From the NCBI GenBank assembly GCA_038107835.1, contig JAYNHH010000008.1:11521-75520 (forward strand): a DNA stretch of 64,000 nucleotides. Reading direction: 5' to 3'. Both the position numbers and the translations under genes were made by a program. Origin of the DNA: MED-G116 sp038107835 (GTDB taxonomy: Bacteria > Pseudomonadota > Alphaproteobacteria > Puniceispirillales > Puniceispirillaceae). Positions 27,163 to 36,418 of the stretch are shown here, piece by piece. The stretch's first letter is position 1; each line of letters begins with the position of its first letter. The notes beneath the pieces were generated by a model. The model searched no databases. It saw only the letters and a list, made by a program, of their open reading frames with translations, and was not told the DNA's origin.

Positions 27163-28499
27163 CCCAGACGCATCAACCCAACACCACCGCCCAGTCACGG
27201 CGCAACATCCTGCTGTTTGGCATGATGGCGCTGCTGCTCTGTTTTGTTGGTTTTGTCCAGAGCTGGAACGTCACCTTCTCGCTGCTCAACATGTGCCTGA
27301 TCTCGGCGATCATGGCGTTGGGGCTGAACATCCAGTGGGGTTATGCCGGGCTGTTCAATGTCGGCGTCATGGGTTTTGCCGCGCTTGGCGGGCTGGCAGG
27401 TGTTCTGGTCTCGCAGGCACCGGTCCCGGCAGCCTGGGCGGCTGGCGGTGCTGGTGTTGTCGGTGGTCTGATCACCGGTCTTGCCACAATCCTTGCGGGC
27501 CTTGCGGTCTGGCGGCGCACCCGGATGCGGGGGCGGCAACGCTATTGGCTGACCGGGTTGACGGTGCTTGTGGGCTATACCGTGATGCGGATGATAATTG
27601 ATCCGGCGGTCAGCGCCATCGAGGCGATTGATCCGGCCCGCGCCGGTTTTCTGGGTGGTGCCGGCATGCCGATCATCTTCAGCTGGGCCGTTGGTGGCAT
27701 TTTTGCTGCTGCTGTCGCCTGGGTGGTTGGCCGGATCTCGCTCGGTCTGCGGTCCGACTATCTGGCGATTGCCACGCTTGGCATTTCGGAAATCATCATC
27801 TATTTCCTGAAATTTGAGGATTGGCTGACCAGGGGCGTGAAGAATGTTGCCGGTCTGTCGCGCCCAGTACCCTATGAGGTCGATCTCAACAAATCGGCCC
27901 AGTTCCAGGAATTTGCCGCAAGCATCGGGATGAATGTGATTGATGCGTCATCGCTTGTCGTCAAGATCAGCTACGCCATCCTGTTCACCCTTGTCCTGCT
28001 GGTCATTCTGTGGCTGTCAGAAGCGGCTCTGCGCTCGCCCTGGGGGCGGATGATGCGGGCCATCCGTGACAATGAAACCGCGGCCAGCGCGATGGGCAAG
28101 GATGTCACCAGCCGGCATCTGCAGGTGTTTGTTCTGGGCTCGGCTGTTGTCGGCATTGCCGGTGCGATGCTGACCACGCTTGATGGCCAGTTCACCCCGA
28201 CCTCCTATCAGCCGCTGCGCTTTACCTTTCTGATCTGGGTGATGGTGATCATCGGGGGTTCGGGCAATAACTGGGGTGCGGTTCTTGGCGGCTTTCTGAT
28301 CTGGTTTTTCTGGATCGAGGCCGAACCGATGGGGCTGTGGGCGATGGATGCGCTGACCTCCGGCATGCCGGATGGCCATTGGCTGCGCGTGCATCTGATG
28401 GACAGCGCCGCCCACACCAGACTGATGACCATGGGGCTGGTGCTGCTGTTGGTGCTGCGCTTCTCGCCGCGTGGCCTGATCCCCGAGGTCAAGCGCTGA
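27159..28499 (+). CDS. branched-chain amino-acid-type ABC transporter, permease LivM-like
   Basis: The 446-residue permease carries the LivM signature (ALGLNIQWGYAGLFNVGVMGFAALGG) and the coupling-loop segment SPWGRMMRAIRDNETAASAMGKDV. It is longer than usual LivM because of an extra region around residues 90-170 with two additional hydrophobic stretches. Start and upstream stop overlap as ATGA. It closes the importer operon. Confidence 0.9.
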   Translation: MTQTHQPNTTAQSRRNILLFGMMALLLCFVGFVQSWNVTFSLLNMCLISAIMALGLNIQWGYAGLFNVGVMGFAALGGLAGVLVSQAPVPAAWAAGGAGVVGGLITGLATILAGLAVWRRTRMRGRQRYWLTGLTVLVGYTVMRMIIDPAVSAIEAIDPARAGFLGGAGMPIIFSWAVGGIFAAAVAWVVGRISLGLRSDYLAIATLGISEIIIYFLKFEDWLTRGVKNVAGLSRPVPYEVDLNKSAQFQEFAASIGMNVIDASSLVVKISYAILFTLVLLVILWLSEAALRSPWGRMMRAIRDNETAASAMGKDVTSRHLQVFVLGSAVVGIAGAMLTTLDGQFTPTSYQPLRFTFLIWVMVIIGGSGNNWGAVLGGFLIWFFWIEAEPMGLWAMDALTSGMPDGHWLRVHLMDSAAHTRLMTMGLVLLLVLRFSPRGLIPEVKR

Positions 28500-28595
28500 C
28501 CGCCTGCCTGTCCCGGGGGGTAGATAAAGCCGTTGCATGATGCGGGCCAAATGCCGTACATAATCTCTATCTGACCGCCAGCAAAAGAGACCGTC

Positions 28596-29786
28596 ATGCT
28601 AGAGAACTTCACCCCTGCAAAAGCCGATCCGATTCTGGGCCTTGGCAAGCTGTTCGCCGCTGATGAGCGCGCCGGCAAGATTGATCTTGGCGTTGGCGTC
28701 TACAAGGATCCGACCGGCAACACACCGATCATGACGGCGGTCAGGAAGGCCGAGAAAATCCTCCATGAAAGCCAGATCAGCAAGGCCTATAAGGGGCTTG
28801 CCGGTGACGAGGTTTTTCGCGACAAGATCCGCGAGCTGGTGCTTGGTGATTCTGTCGAGGCCGGGCGGGTGGCAACCTTGCAGACGCCGGGCGGCACTGG
28901 TGCCATTCGCCAGCTCTATGAGGTGATCCGCCAGCTCAATCCGGGCGCAACGATCTGGATCAGCGATCCGACATGGCCCTCGCATCTGGCGATGGCGGCG
29001 GCGATGGATCTGAAAACAGCTGGCTACACCTATTTTGATCCGGACACACGCATGGTCGATTTTGATGCGATGATGGCTGATCTTGCCGGCATGAAGGCGG
29101 GCGATATCCTGCTGCTGCATGGCTGTTGTCACAACCCCACCGGGGCCAATCTCGACGCTGCACAATGGGCGGCGCTGACCGATTTCGTCCTCGCCACCAA
29201 CATCACCCCCTTTGTTGATATTGCCTATCAGGGATTTGGCGATGGTCTTGACGAGGATGCGGCGAATATGCGGGCGATGGCGGCGCGTGTTCCCGAGATG
29301 CTGATTGCCTCTTCCTGCTCAAAGAATTTCGGCCTGTATCGTGATCGGGTTGGCTGCGCCATGGTGATCTGTGCTGATACGGCGATTGCCGAGACGGCAT
29401 CAGGCAATCTGGCGGTGCTGAACCGGCTGAACTATTCCTTCGCGCCCGATCATGGGGCGGCGCTTGTCGCGATCATCCTCAGCGATGACGCCCTGCGCGC
29501 CGAATGGATGGCGGAACTTGCCGCGATGCGGCAGACGATGCTGACAATCCGCCGTGATCTTGCCGATGCGCTGCGCCAGCAATGCAATTCTGACCGCTTT
29601 GATTTCATTGCCGAACATCGGGGCATGTTTTCGCGTCTTGGCCTGCTGCCCGAACAGGTGCAGAGCCTGCGCGATGACCATGCGATCTATGTCGTTGGTG
29701 ACAGCCGGATCAACATTGCCGGCCTGTGTGGCGGCAAGCATGAACCCTTTGCCGCCGCCGTGGCCAAGGTTGCGTCCGCATCCTGA
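28596..29786 (+). CDS. aromatic/aspartate aminotransferase (class I, TyrB-like)
   Basis: This 396-residue fold-type I transaminase has the proteobacterial AspC/TyrB opening (FTPAKADPILGLGKLFAADERAGKIDLGVGVYKD). It also carries the HGCCHNPTGANLD motif and the PLP lysine in ASSCSKNFGLYRDRVG. It transfers amino groups between aspartate or aromatic amino acids and 2-oxoglutarate. The adjacent ABC importer could feed it, but the 96-base gap means co-transcription is uncertain. Confidence 0.88.
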   Translation: MLENFTPAKADPILGLGKLFAADERAGKIDLGVGVYKDPTGNTPIMTAVRKAEKILHESQISKAYKGLAGDEVFRDKIRELVLGDSVEAGRVATLQTPGGTGAIRQLYEVIRQLNPGATIWISDPTWPSHLAMAAAMDLKTAGYTYFDPDTRMVDFDAMMADLAGMKAGDILLLHGCCHNPTGANLDAAQWAALTDFVLATNITPFVDIAYQGFGDGLDEDAANMRAMAARVPEMLIASSCSKNFGLYRDRVGCAMVICADTAIAETASGNLAVLNRLNYSFAPDHGAALVAIILSDDALRAEWMAELAAMRQTMLTIRRDLADALRQQCNSDRFDFIAEHRGMFSRLGLLPEQVQSLRDDHAIYVVGDSRINIAGLCGGKHEPFAAAVAKVASAS

Positions 29787-29855
29787 AAATAGCTTGCGGC
29801 GCGCGCGATTGTCGCGTTTCATCATCCGGTGCAAAAAAACGTGATGGGGTGAGTG

Positions 29856-31541
29856 ATGGCACAGAAGGCGGCAAACGGTACTCTGCGCAGCGGTGGCCAG
29901 CTGCTGATGGATTGTCTTGTCGCGCTGGGCGCGCAAAAGGGTTTTGGCGTTCCGGGTGAATCCTATCTGGCAGTGCTTGACGCGATGTATGATCACCGCG
30001 CCGATTTTGACTTCATCATGACCCGCCAGGAGGGCGGAGCGGCCTATATGGCGGCTGCGTGGGGCAAGCTGACGGGCGCGCCGGGCCTGTGTTTTGTCAC
30101 CCGTGGCCCGGGGGCGACGAATGCCTCGATTGGCGTGCATACGGCGATGCAGGATTCGCTGCCGATGCTGCTGTTCATCGGTCAGGTCGGCGCTGACATG
30201 GCGGGCCGTGAGGCGTTTCAGGAAATAGATTACAACGCCTTTTTCGGGTCGATCGCCAAATGGACGGTAGAGATCGACGATCCCGACCGGGTGCCTGAGA
30301 TGATCAGCCGCGCCTGGAGTACGGCGCTGTCCGGGCGTCCGGGGCCGGTGATTGTCGCACTTCCCGAAACCATGCTGACGGCGATGACGGCGGCGCGTCC
30401 CTGTGGTCCTGTAACCATTCCCGAGCCGGCCCCCTCCGCAGACGATGCCGACCAGCTTGCCAGTCTGCTGGCAACGGCCAACCGGCCGGTGATTCTTCTT
30501 GGCGGCACCCGTTGGCAGGATGAGGCGGCGCGGCAGGTCGAGACCTTCGCCTGCGCTGCCGATATCCCGGTTGTGGCGGCGTTCCGCTTTCATGACATCA
30601 TTGACAATCACAGCCCCTGCTATGCTGGCGATGCTGGTGTTGGCATGCTTGCCTACATGAAACAGCTGCTCACCGATGCGGATCTGATTCTCGCCCTCAA
30701 TGTCCGGTTCGACGAAATGACCACCGCCGGTTACAGCCTGTTTGACGTGCCAGGAATGGCGGCAACACTCATTCACAGTCACGCCTCTGACGCTGAGCTT
30801 GGCAAGATCTACACCGCTGATCTGCCGCTTCATGCCGGTCCCAACCAGATGGCGGCATTGCTGGCCGGGCTGCGGCTTCCGGTCTCGGCGGCGCGCACCA
30901 GCTGGGCCACTGCCGCGCGCGAGGCCTATCTTGGCAGCTTTACCGCCCCGCGGCCACCGGGCGATATCGACATGCGGCAGATCATGGCGCATCTGCAGGC
31001 GGTGCTTCCCGATGATGCCATCATTACCCATGGCGCTGGCAATTTTGCCATGTGGCCGAACAAATTCTTCAAATTCGGCCAGGAGGCGCGCCAGCTTGGC
31101 CCCCAGAGTGGCAGCATGGGCTTTGGCGTAACCGCCGCGCTTGCCGCCAAGGCGTATGATCCGGACCGCTTTGTTCTGTGCTTTGCCGGTGACGGTGATT
31201 TCCAGATGAATGGCAACGAGCTTGGCGCGGCCATGCAGGCCGGCCTCTATCCCGTTTTCATCATTCTCAATAACGCCAGCTATGGCACCATCCGCATGCA
31301 CCAGGAACGAACCTATCCCGAACGTGTTTCGGGGACCGATATCGTCAATCCGGATTTTGCCGCACTTGCCAGAGCCTATGGCATCCATGGCGAGACCGTC
31401 ACCCACACCGGTGAATTTGCCGCTGCTTTTGAGCGCGCGTCTGCTTCGCCAACAGGTGGGGTGATCGAGCTGCAGATCGAAACCGAGGCTCTCAGCCCCC
31501 GTGCCACCATCTCGGGCCTGCGGGCCGCCGCGAAATCCTAG
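29856..31541 (+). CDS. thiamine-diphosphate enzyme, acetolactate synthase-like
   Basis: This 561-residue three-domain ThDP protein has the activating glutamate in RQEGGAAYMAAA near residue 55. Its C-terminal pyrophosphate/Mg motif is GDGDFQMNGNELGAAMQAGLYPVFIILNN. The catalytic subunit of acetolactate synthase is one relative, but there is no small subunit gene and the context is catabolic. Glyoxylate carboligase, sulfoacetaldehyde acetyltransferase or a 2-oxoacid decarboxylase is equally possible. ATG 29856 follows GGGGTGAG; a GTG sits one codon upstream. Confidence 0.8.
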   Translation: MAQKAANGTLRSGGQLLMDCLVALGAQKGFGVPGESYLAVLDAMYDHRADFDFIMTRQEGGAAYMAAAWGKLTGAPGLCFVTRGPGATNASIGVHTAMQDSLPMLLFIGQVGADMAGREAFQEIDYNAFFGSIAKWTVEIDDPDRVPEMISRAWSTALSGRPGPVIVALPETMLTAMTAARPCGPVTIPEPAPSADDADQLASLLATANRPVILLGGTRWQDEAARQVETFACAADIPVVAAFRFHDIIDNHSPCYAGDAGVGMLAYMKQLLTDADLILALNVRFDEMTTAGYSLFDVPGMAATLIHSHASDAELGKIYTADLPLHAGPNQMAALLAGLRLPVSAARTSWATAAREAYLGSFTAPRPPGDIDMRQIMAHLQAVLPDDAIITHGAGNFAMWPNKFFKFGQEARQLGPQSGSMGFGVTAALAAKAYDPDRFVLCFAGDGDFQMNGNELGAAMQAGLYPVFIILNNASYGTIRMHQERTYPERVSGTDIVNPDFAALARAYGIHGETVTHTGEFAAAFERASASPTGGVIELQIETEALSPRATISGLRAAAKS

Positions 31542-31569
31542 ACCCATCGCCCAATCCGGAGGAACCGAC

Positions 31570-32814
31570 ATGACTGAACTCGACATCGACTTTGTGCGCT
31601 CGCAGTTTCCCGCCTTTGCCCAACCCGCACTCCAGGGCCAGGCCTTCTTTGAAAATGCTGGTGGCTCCTATACCTGTGGTCAGGTGATCGACCGCCTGCA
31701 CCGCTTCTACACCGAGCGCAAGGTCCAGCCCTATGGCTTCTTTCCGGCCTCGCGCGCAGGTGGCGAGGAAATGGACGAGGCACAGACCCGTCTTGCCGCG
31801 CTGATGAATGTCGAGACGGATGAACTCAGCTTCGGTCCCTCGACCAGCCAGAACACCTATATTCTGGCGCAGGCCTTTGCCGCCATGCTCAGCCCGGGTG
31901 ATGCCATCATTGTCACTGATCAGGATCACGAGGCCAATACCGGTGTCTGGCGCCGTCTTGCCGACCGTGGGATCGAGGTGCGCGAATGGCATGTCGATGC
32001 TGAACAGGGCCAGCTCAGCACCGATGATCTGGCGCCACTTCTGGACGGGCCGGTCAGGCTGGTCTGTTTTCCGCATTGCTCGAACATTGTCGGCCAGGAA
32101 AATCCCGTCGACCGGATCGTGGCGATGGCGCATGCGGCGGGGGCTGTCACCTGCGTCGATGGTGTCAGCATGGCCCCGCATGGTCTGCCTGATGTTGCTG
32201 CGCTTGGCACTGATATCTATCTGTTTTCCAGCTACAAGACCTATGGCCCGCATCAGGGCGTGATGATCGTGCGCCGCGCGCTTGCCGACCGGCTGCCCAA
32301 TCAGGGGCATTTCTTCAACGCCGACACGCGCACCAAACGCTTCACGCCGGCCGGTCCCGACCATGCCCAGATTGCCGCCGCGGCTGGCATGGCCGATTAC
32401 ATCGACACGCTCTACAGCCATCATTATGGCACAGATGCCAATGCGGGTGACGCTGCCCACAGGGGGCGGTCTGTCTGCGCCCTGCAGCGCGCCTATGAGG
32501 ACAAAACCCTTGCCCCGCTTCTTGACTGGCTGCGTGGACGTAATGATGTGCGCATTCTAGGCAATGATCATACCGACACCGCCACCGGCAGGGTGCCAAC
32601 GGTGGCGCTGCACACTGCGCGTCCGGCGGCTGCCATTGCCACCGACCTTGCGGCGCACGGGGTGATGGCCGGTGCCGGTGATTTCTATGCCGTGCGCACC
32701 ATCGGCGCGCTTGGCTGCGATCCGGAGGCCGGCGTCCTGCGCCTCAGCTTCGTGCATTACACGAGCGCTGACGAGGTCGAACAGCTGATCAGGGGGCTTG
32801 ATGCGACGCTCTGA
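31570..32814 (+). CDS. class V aminotransferase / cysteine-desulfurase-like PLP enzyme
   Basis: The 414-residue protein has the class V pattern: FFENAGGSYT near the N-terminus, HEANTGVWRRLA at the position of the HxxN cofactor contact, DGVSMAPHGLPD and the PLP lysine in SSYKTYGPHQG. Members include desulfurases, selenocysteine lyases and aminotransferases; no active-site cysteine loop is obvious. GGAGGA lies before the ATG at 31570, 28 bases after the ThDP gene, so the two are probably co-transcribed. Confidence 0.82.
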   Translation: MTELDIDFVRSQFPAFAQPALQGQAFFENAGGSYTCGQVIDRLHRFYTERKVQPYGFFPASRAGGEEMDEAQTRLAALMNVETDELSFGPSTSQNTYILAQAFAAMLSPGDAIIVTDQDHEANTGVWRRLADRGIEVREWHVDAEQGQLSTDDLAPLLDGPVRLVCFPHCSNIVGQENPVDRIVAMAHAAGAVTCVDGVSMAPHGLPDVAALGTDIYLFSSYKTYGPHQGVMIVRRALADRLPNQGHFFNADTRTKRFTPAGPDHAQIAAAAGMADYIDTLYSHHYGTDANAGDAAHRGRSVCALQRAYEDKTLAPLLDWLRGRNDVRILGNDHTDTATGRVPTVALHTARPAAAIATDLAAHGVMAGAGDFYAVRTIGALGCDPEAGVLRLSFVHYTSADEVEQLIRGLDATL

Positions 32815-32886
32815 CCGCAGCCCTGATTTTACCCTTGTCGCGGTCACGGGAACGCCGGCTTTCATTTTCTGCTTGACATCTGGCAC

Positions 32887-32905
32887 AAAATAGGATATTT
32901 CCTAT
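32887..32905. promoter_or_regulatory. palindromic operator-like site next to a TTGACA box
   Basis: AATAGGA-TATT-TCCTATT forms a perfect 7-base inverted repeat (about 32889-32906) just after a perfect TTGACA hexamer (32873-32878), in the position of a -10 region. The surrounding 193-base gap lies between two convergent gene ends, so no recognised gene would be driven by it. It may be a relic or drive a small transcript. Confidence 0.4.
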
Positions 32906-33007
32906 TGCACGCTGAATGATATGTGGCTGCCTGTCAACATCAGGGTCTTCTGCAAATCAGGGTGTTTTGCAATTATTGGTCCTGTGCAACGGGTGACGAC
33001 AGGCACG

Positions 33008-34171
33008 TCACAGCCCGGCGACAAGCCGTTGATTGAGTTTTGCCAGCATGTCATCACATAAGGCAAGTTGCTGTCTTGTAACAAATTCATCCGGTTTATG
33101 TCCCTGATCCATGGATCCGGGGCCGCAGATCACCGTCGGAATTCCCAGATCGCGGGAAAACAGCCCGCCCTCGGTGCCAAAGGCCATTTTGATCGTGGTA
33201 TTGGCGCCGGTCAGTGACTTCAACAGCGTTACAACATCCTCATCCGCGGCGGTGTTCAACCCGGGATAGGTGTTGGTAATCGTGAAATTGATCGCCGCTT
33301 CCGGGGCGATCTGCTGCGCTCTGGCAATGATTGGCGCTATTCTGCGCTCGATTGTCTGGATGATGTCCTGCGGGTTGTCCTCCGCCAGATTGCGGATTTC
33401 AAAATCGATGACGGCCTCATGCGGGACGATGTTCAACTGCACACCGCCGTCAATCCGTCCGACATGGAGGGTGGTATAGGGAATATTATAATCATCATCC
33501 TGCGCACCATTCTGGCGCAGCTCATCCTGCGTGGCGCGAATCTCGCCCGCCAGGTCACAGGCAAGATGCAGCGCATTGACCGCCAGTGGCGCCAGCGCCG
33601 AATGGCCGGCCCTGCCGTGGCAATGCGCCCGAATCGCTGTCTTGCCCTTATGGCCGGTGCCAAGCCCCATCTGGGTTGGCTCACCGACGATGCACATTGC
33701 TGGCCGGAAGGGGGCTTTGGCCATCATCTCGATCATCGAGCGCACGCCAATGCAGCCGATTTCCTCGTCATGGGACAGCGCCAGATGCAGCGGCGAGCGC
33801 AATGGCAGCCGGCTGGCGGCAACGAAGCTGGCAATCGCTGCGGCGCAAAAGCCCTTCATGTCTGCCGTGCCGCGTCCATAAAGCCGACCATCCTCCTCGG
33901 TGCAGGTAAAGGCTGGCCGGGTCCAGTCCTGTCCGTCGATCGGCACAACATCGGTGTGGCCGGACAGCATCACGCCGCCATTATCCGGCTCCTGTGGGCC
34001 GGTGCTGGCAAACAGATTGGCCTTCTTGCCACTATCATCGGGAATCACCGTCACGCTGATTCCGGCATCATCCAGCCGGTCGGCAACATTATTGATCAAC
34101 GCCCGGTTCGGGTCACGGCTGACCGTGGCAAAGCCGATCAAATCATGAAGAATTTCAACTGTCTGGGACAT
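33008..34171 (-). CDS. argE: acetylornithine deacetylase-like M20 metallohydrolase
   Basis: The 387-residue M20 amidohydrolase has the zinc-site motifs SGHTDVVP, GRGTADMKG and the catalytic DEEIG. The C-terminal GHKPDEF histidine ligand is present, matching the ArgE subgroup common in alphaproteobacteria. It removes an acetyl group from N-acetylornithine or a similar N-acyl amino acid. The ATG at 34171 follows AAAGGTGTG. The gene is isolated from other arginine genes, so a catabolic N-acyl substrate is as likely as arginine synthesis. Confidence 0.83.
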   Translation of the reverse strand: MSQTVEILHDLIGFATVSRDPNRALINNVADRLDDAGISVTVIPDDSGKKANLFASTGPQEPDNGGVMLSGHTDVVPIDGQDWTRPAFTCTEEDGRLYGRGTADMKGFCAAAIASFVAASRLPLRSPLHLALSHDEEIGCIGVRSMIEMMAKAPFRPAMCIVGEPTQMGLGTGHKGKTAIRAHCHGRAGHSALAPLAVNALHLACDLAGEIRATQDELRQNGAQDDDYNIPYTTLHVGRIDGGVQLNIVPHEAVIDFEIRNLAEDNPQDIIQTIERRIAPIIARAQQIAPEAAINFTITNTYPGLNTAADEDVVTLLKSLTGANTTIKMAFGTEGGLFSRDLGIPTVICGPGSMDQGHKPDEFVTRQQLALCDDMLAKLNQRLVAGL

Positions 34172-34332
34172 CACACACCTTTTTGCCAGCGATTACGCTG
34201 TTGATACCATTTCATCAACTGGCTATGACTTGTGAGATTAACCGGCACATAATGAGATGGCAAACCAACAGGCGTATGCCACCGCCATTTTCACCATCCA
34301 TGATGATGCCAGCACAAACAGAAAGACAGACC

Positions 34333-35505
34333 GTGACAATTGATTTTGACAGGATCATCGACCGCCGCAACACCCATTCAAGCAAATGGGACAGCATGCA
34401 GGCCAGCTATGGTGTCTCACCCGACACTGGCATTCCAATGTGGGTGGCCGATATGGATTTCCGTCCGCCACAACAGGTTGATGCCGCCCTTGCAGCGGAA
34501 ATGGCGCATGGCGTCTATGGCTATTACGACAATCCGGCGAGCTATGCGGCAGCGCTTTCTGGCTGGATGGAACGGCGGCATAACTGGCGCGTCGATCCGT
34601 CCTGGCTGTTGCAGACGCATGGCCTTGTCAATGCGCTGGCGCTGTGTATCAGCGCCTTTTCCAACCCGGGGGAGGGGGTCATCGTGTTCTCTCCCGTCTA
34701 TCACTGGTTCGGCACCATTGTCGACGCCAATGACCGGCGGCTTGTCGAATCCGAGCTGGTGCAGCGCGAGGGTGTCTACCACATGGACCTTGCGGCGCTG
34801 GAGGCGCAGCTGACCGGCGATGAACGGCTTGTCCTGCTCTGCTCGCCGCACAATCCGGGGGGGCGCGTCTGGTCCGCGGCCGAGCTTGGCGCGCTTGCCG
34901 ATTTCTGCGTCAAACATGATCTCGTTCTGATCAGCGACGAGGTACATAACGATCTGATCATGCCCGGTCACAGCCATGTTGTCGCACCGCTTGCGATGCC
35001 GCAGGCAGCTGACCGTCTTGTCACGCTGATCGCGACGACCAAGACCTTCAATCTGGCTGGTGGCATGACTGGCAGCATGGTGATTCCCGATCAGGCGCTG
35101 CGCAGGAAGCTGGCAAAAACGCACAGGGCGGCCGGCATGTCGGTCAACCGGTTCGGCATGGTGATGGCCGAGGCGGCCTATCTGCATGGCGCTGACTGGC
35201 TTGACGAGCTGCTTGTCTATCTCGATGGCAACCGCCAGCTGCTGAGTGATGAACTGTCACAAATCCCGGGTGTCAGCGTGATGCCGCTGCAGGCAACCTA
35301 TCTGTGCTGGGTGGATTTTGCCGGCACCGGAATGGCCCCGGCTGAATTCATCGGGCGCATTCAGGATGCCGGTGTTGCCGCCAGCCATGGCTCAACATTC
35401 GGTGCTGGTGGTGACGGTTTCATGCGGTTCAATATCGCAACGCCGCGCGCTCAGCTGGCCACGGCAATACAGCGCCTGCGCACCGCCTTTGCCGATTTGC
35501 AATAG
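34333..35505 (+). CDS. MalY/PatB-type PLP C-S lyase or aminotransferase
   Basis: This 390-residue fold-type I protein matches MalY/PatB closely at its start (TIDFDRIIDRRNTHSSKWD, then PMWVADMDFRPP). The PLP lysine is in ATTKTFNLAGG. MalY/PatB enzymes split cystathionine or cysteine conjugates to a thiol, pyruvate and ammonia. The GTG at 34333 gives the family's usual length and first residues; ATGs at 34300-34306 would add about ten residues. Confidence 0.82.
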   Translation: MTIDFDRIIDRRNTHSSKWDSMQASYGVSPDTGIPMWVADMDFRPPQQVDAALAAEMAHGVYGYYDNPASYAAALSGWMERRHNWRVDPSWLLQTHGLVNALALCISAFSNPGEGVIVFSPVYHWFGTIVDANDRRLVESELVQREGVYHMDLAALEAQLTGDERLVLLCSPHNPGGRVWSAAELGALADFCVKHDLVLISDEVHNDLIMPGHSHVVAPLAMPQAADRLVTLIATTKTFNLAGGMTGSMVIPDQALRRKLAKTHRAAGMSVNRFGMVMAEAAYLHGADWLDELLVYLDGNRQLLSDELSQIPGVSVMPLQATYLCWVDFAGTGMAPAEFIGRIQDAGVAASHGSTFGAGGDGFMRFNIATPRAQLATAIQRLRTAFADLQ

Positions 35506-35525
35506 GCGCTGCCCGGGACGGGCTA

Positions 35526-36215
35526 TCAGGTGATGGAAACGGTGAATTCAGCAATGCCGTCAACACCGCCGACCAGCGTATCGCCCCGTTCGACCGGACC
35601 GACACCAGCCGGGGTTCCGGTATAGATCAGATCGCCTGGCTGCAGATGATAGAGGGTGGACAGATCGGCGATGATTTCAGGAACTGACCACACCATCAGC
35701 GCCAGATCGGACTCCTGTTTCATCTCGCCATTCTGCGACATGTAGATCCGCGCCCTGGCAAAAGATGGCACCTCGGCAATCGGCCTGATCGGCGTGATTA
35801 CGGCAGATTCCTCGACATCCTTGCCGGTGTCCCACGGACGGCCCTGTTTCTTCGAATTGTTCTGCAGATCGCGGCGTGTCATATCGAGACCGGCGGCGCA
35901 GCCGAAAATCAGGGTTTCCGCCTGATCAATGCCGACATCCAGGCCAGCCGTGCCAATGGCCAGCACCAGCTCCATTTCATAATGGTAATTCTGCGTGCGT
36001 TTGGCGTAGCTGATGCTGCCCTCGGCCATGCTGATCGAGGCGGCGGATTTGGTGAAATAGAACGGTGCCTCACGGTCAACCTCGACACCCATTTCCTTGG
36101 CATGTGCCTCGTAATTGCGGCCAACACAGAAAATCCGGTTGACCGGAAACAGCTTGTCGCTGCCGAAAATGGGAATGGCCTGAATGGCTGGTGGTGAAAA
36201 AACATAATCGGACAT
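35526..36215 (-). CDS. fumarylacetoacetate hydrolase family protein
   Basis: This 229-residue single-domain FAH-fold protein contains the core NYEAHAKEMG, the metal-site ELVLAIG stretch and GCAAGLDMTRRDLQ. The closing DLIYTGTPAGVGPVERGD is typical of the smaller isomerase/hydrolase group that includes maleylpyruvate and fumarylpyruvate hydrolases and acylpyruvases. GAGGTG lies before the ATG at 36215. It is divergent from the LysE gene; the shared gap holds a tandem 16-base repeat. Confidence 0.85.
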   Translation of the reverse strand: MSDYVFSPPAIQAIPIFGSDKLFPVNRIFCVGRNYEAHAKEMGVEVDREAPFYFTKSAASISMAEGSISYAKRTQNYHYEMELVLAIGTAGLDVGIDQAETLIFGCAAGLDMTRRDLQNNSKKQGRPWDTGKDVEESAVITPIRPIAEVPSFARARIYMSQNGEMKQESDLALMVWSVPEIIADLSTLYHLQPGDLIYTGTPAGVGPVERGDTLVGGVDGIAEFTVSIT

Positions 36216-36242
36216 GACAGGCACCTCAAACGATGGAAAGGA

Positions 36243-36274
36243 AAATCAAATCACAAAGAAATCAAATCACAAAA
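36243..36274. repeat. tandem duplicate of a 16-bp unit
   Basis: AAATCAAATCACAAAG (36243-36258) is followed immediately by AAATCAAATCACAAAA (36259-36274), identical but for the last base. The pair lies in the divergent gap between the FAH-family gene and the LysE exporter, about 30 bases upstream of the former. It could be a duplicated operator, or a replication slippage product. Confidence 0.7.
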
Positions 36275-36418
36275 GCAGATTTGCATGCGCTATAAAGCAT
36301 GGTTTGGCACCCGCGTTCAAGCTGGAACCTGTCCATCACGGGGCGATGCCGGGTAAGTCACTTTTTCGGGGGACCCTGCGTCCGCCAATGCTGTCCTCTG
36401 TCTGCGGAGTCTCTTGCG

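Noticed and set aside
29400..31586. A 728-codon open frame on the minus strand
   Set aside because: It mirrors the ThDP enzyme gene and the end of the aminotransferase gene, both with intact catalytic motifs; no protein family is visible in it.
32917..33046. Short open frames downstream of the 32873 promoter-like box
   Set aside because: They lack ribosome sites and family features, and partly overlap the deacetylase gene; not supported as genes.
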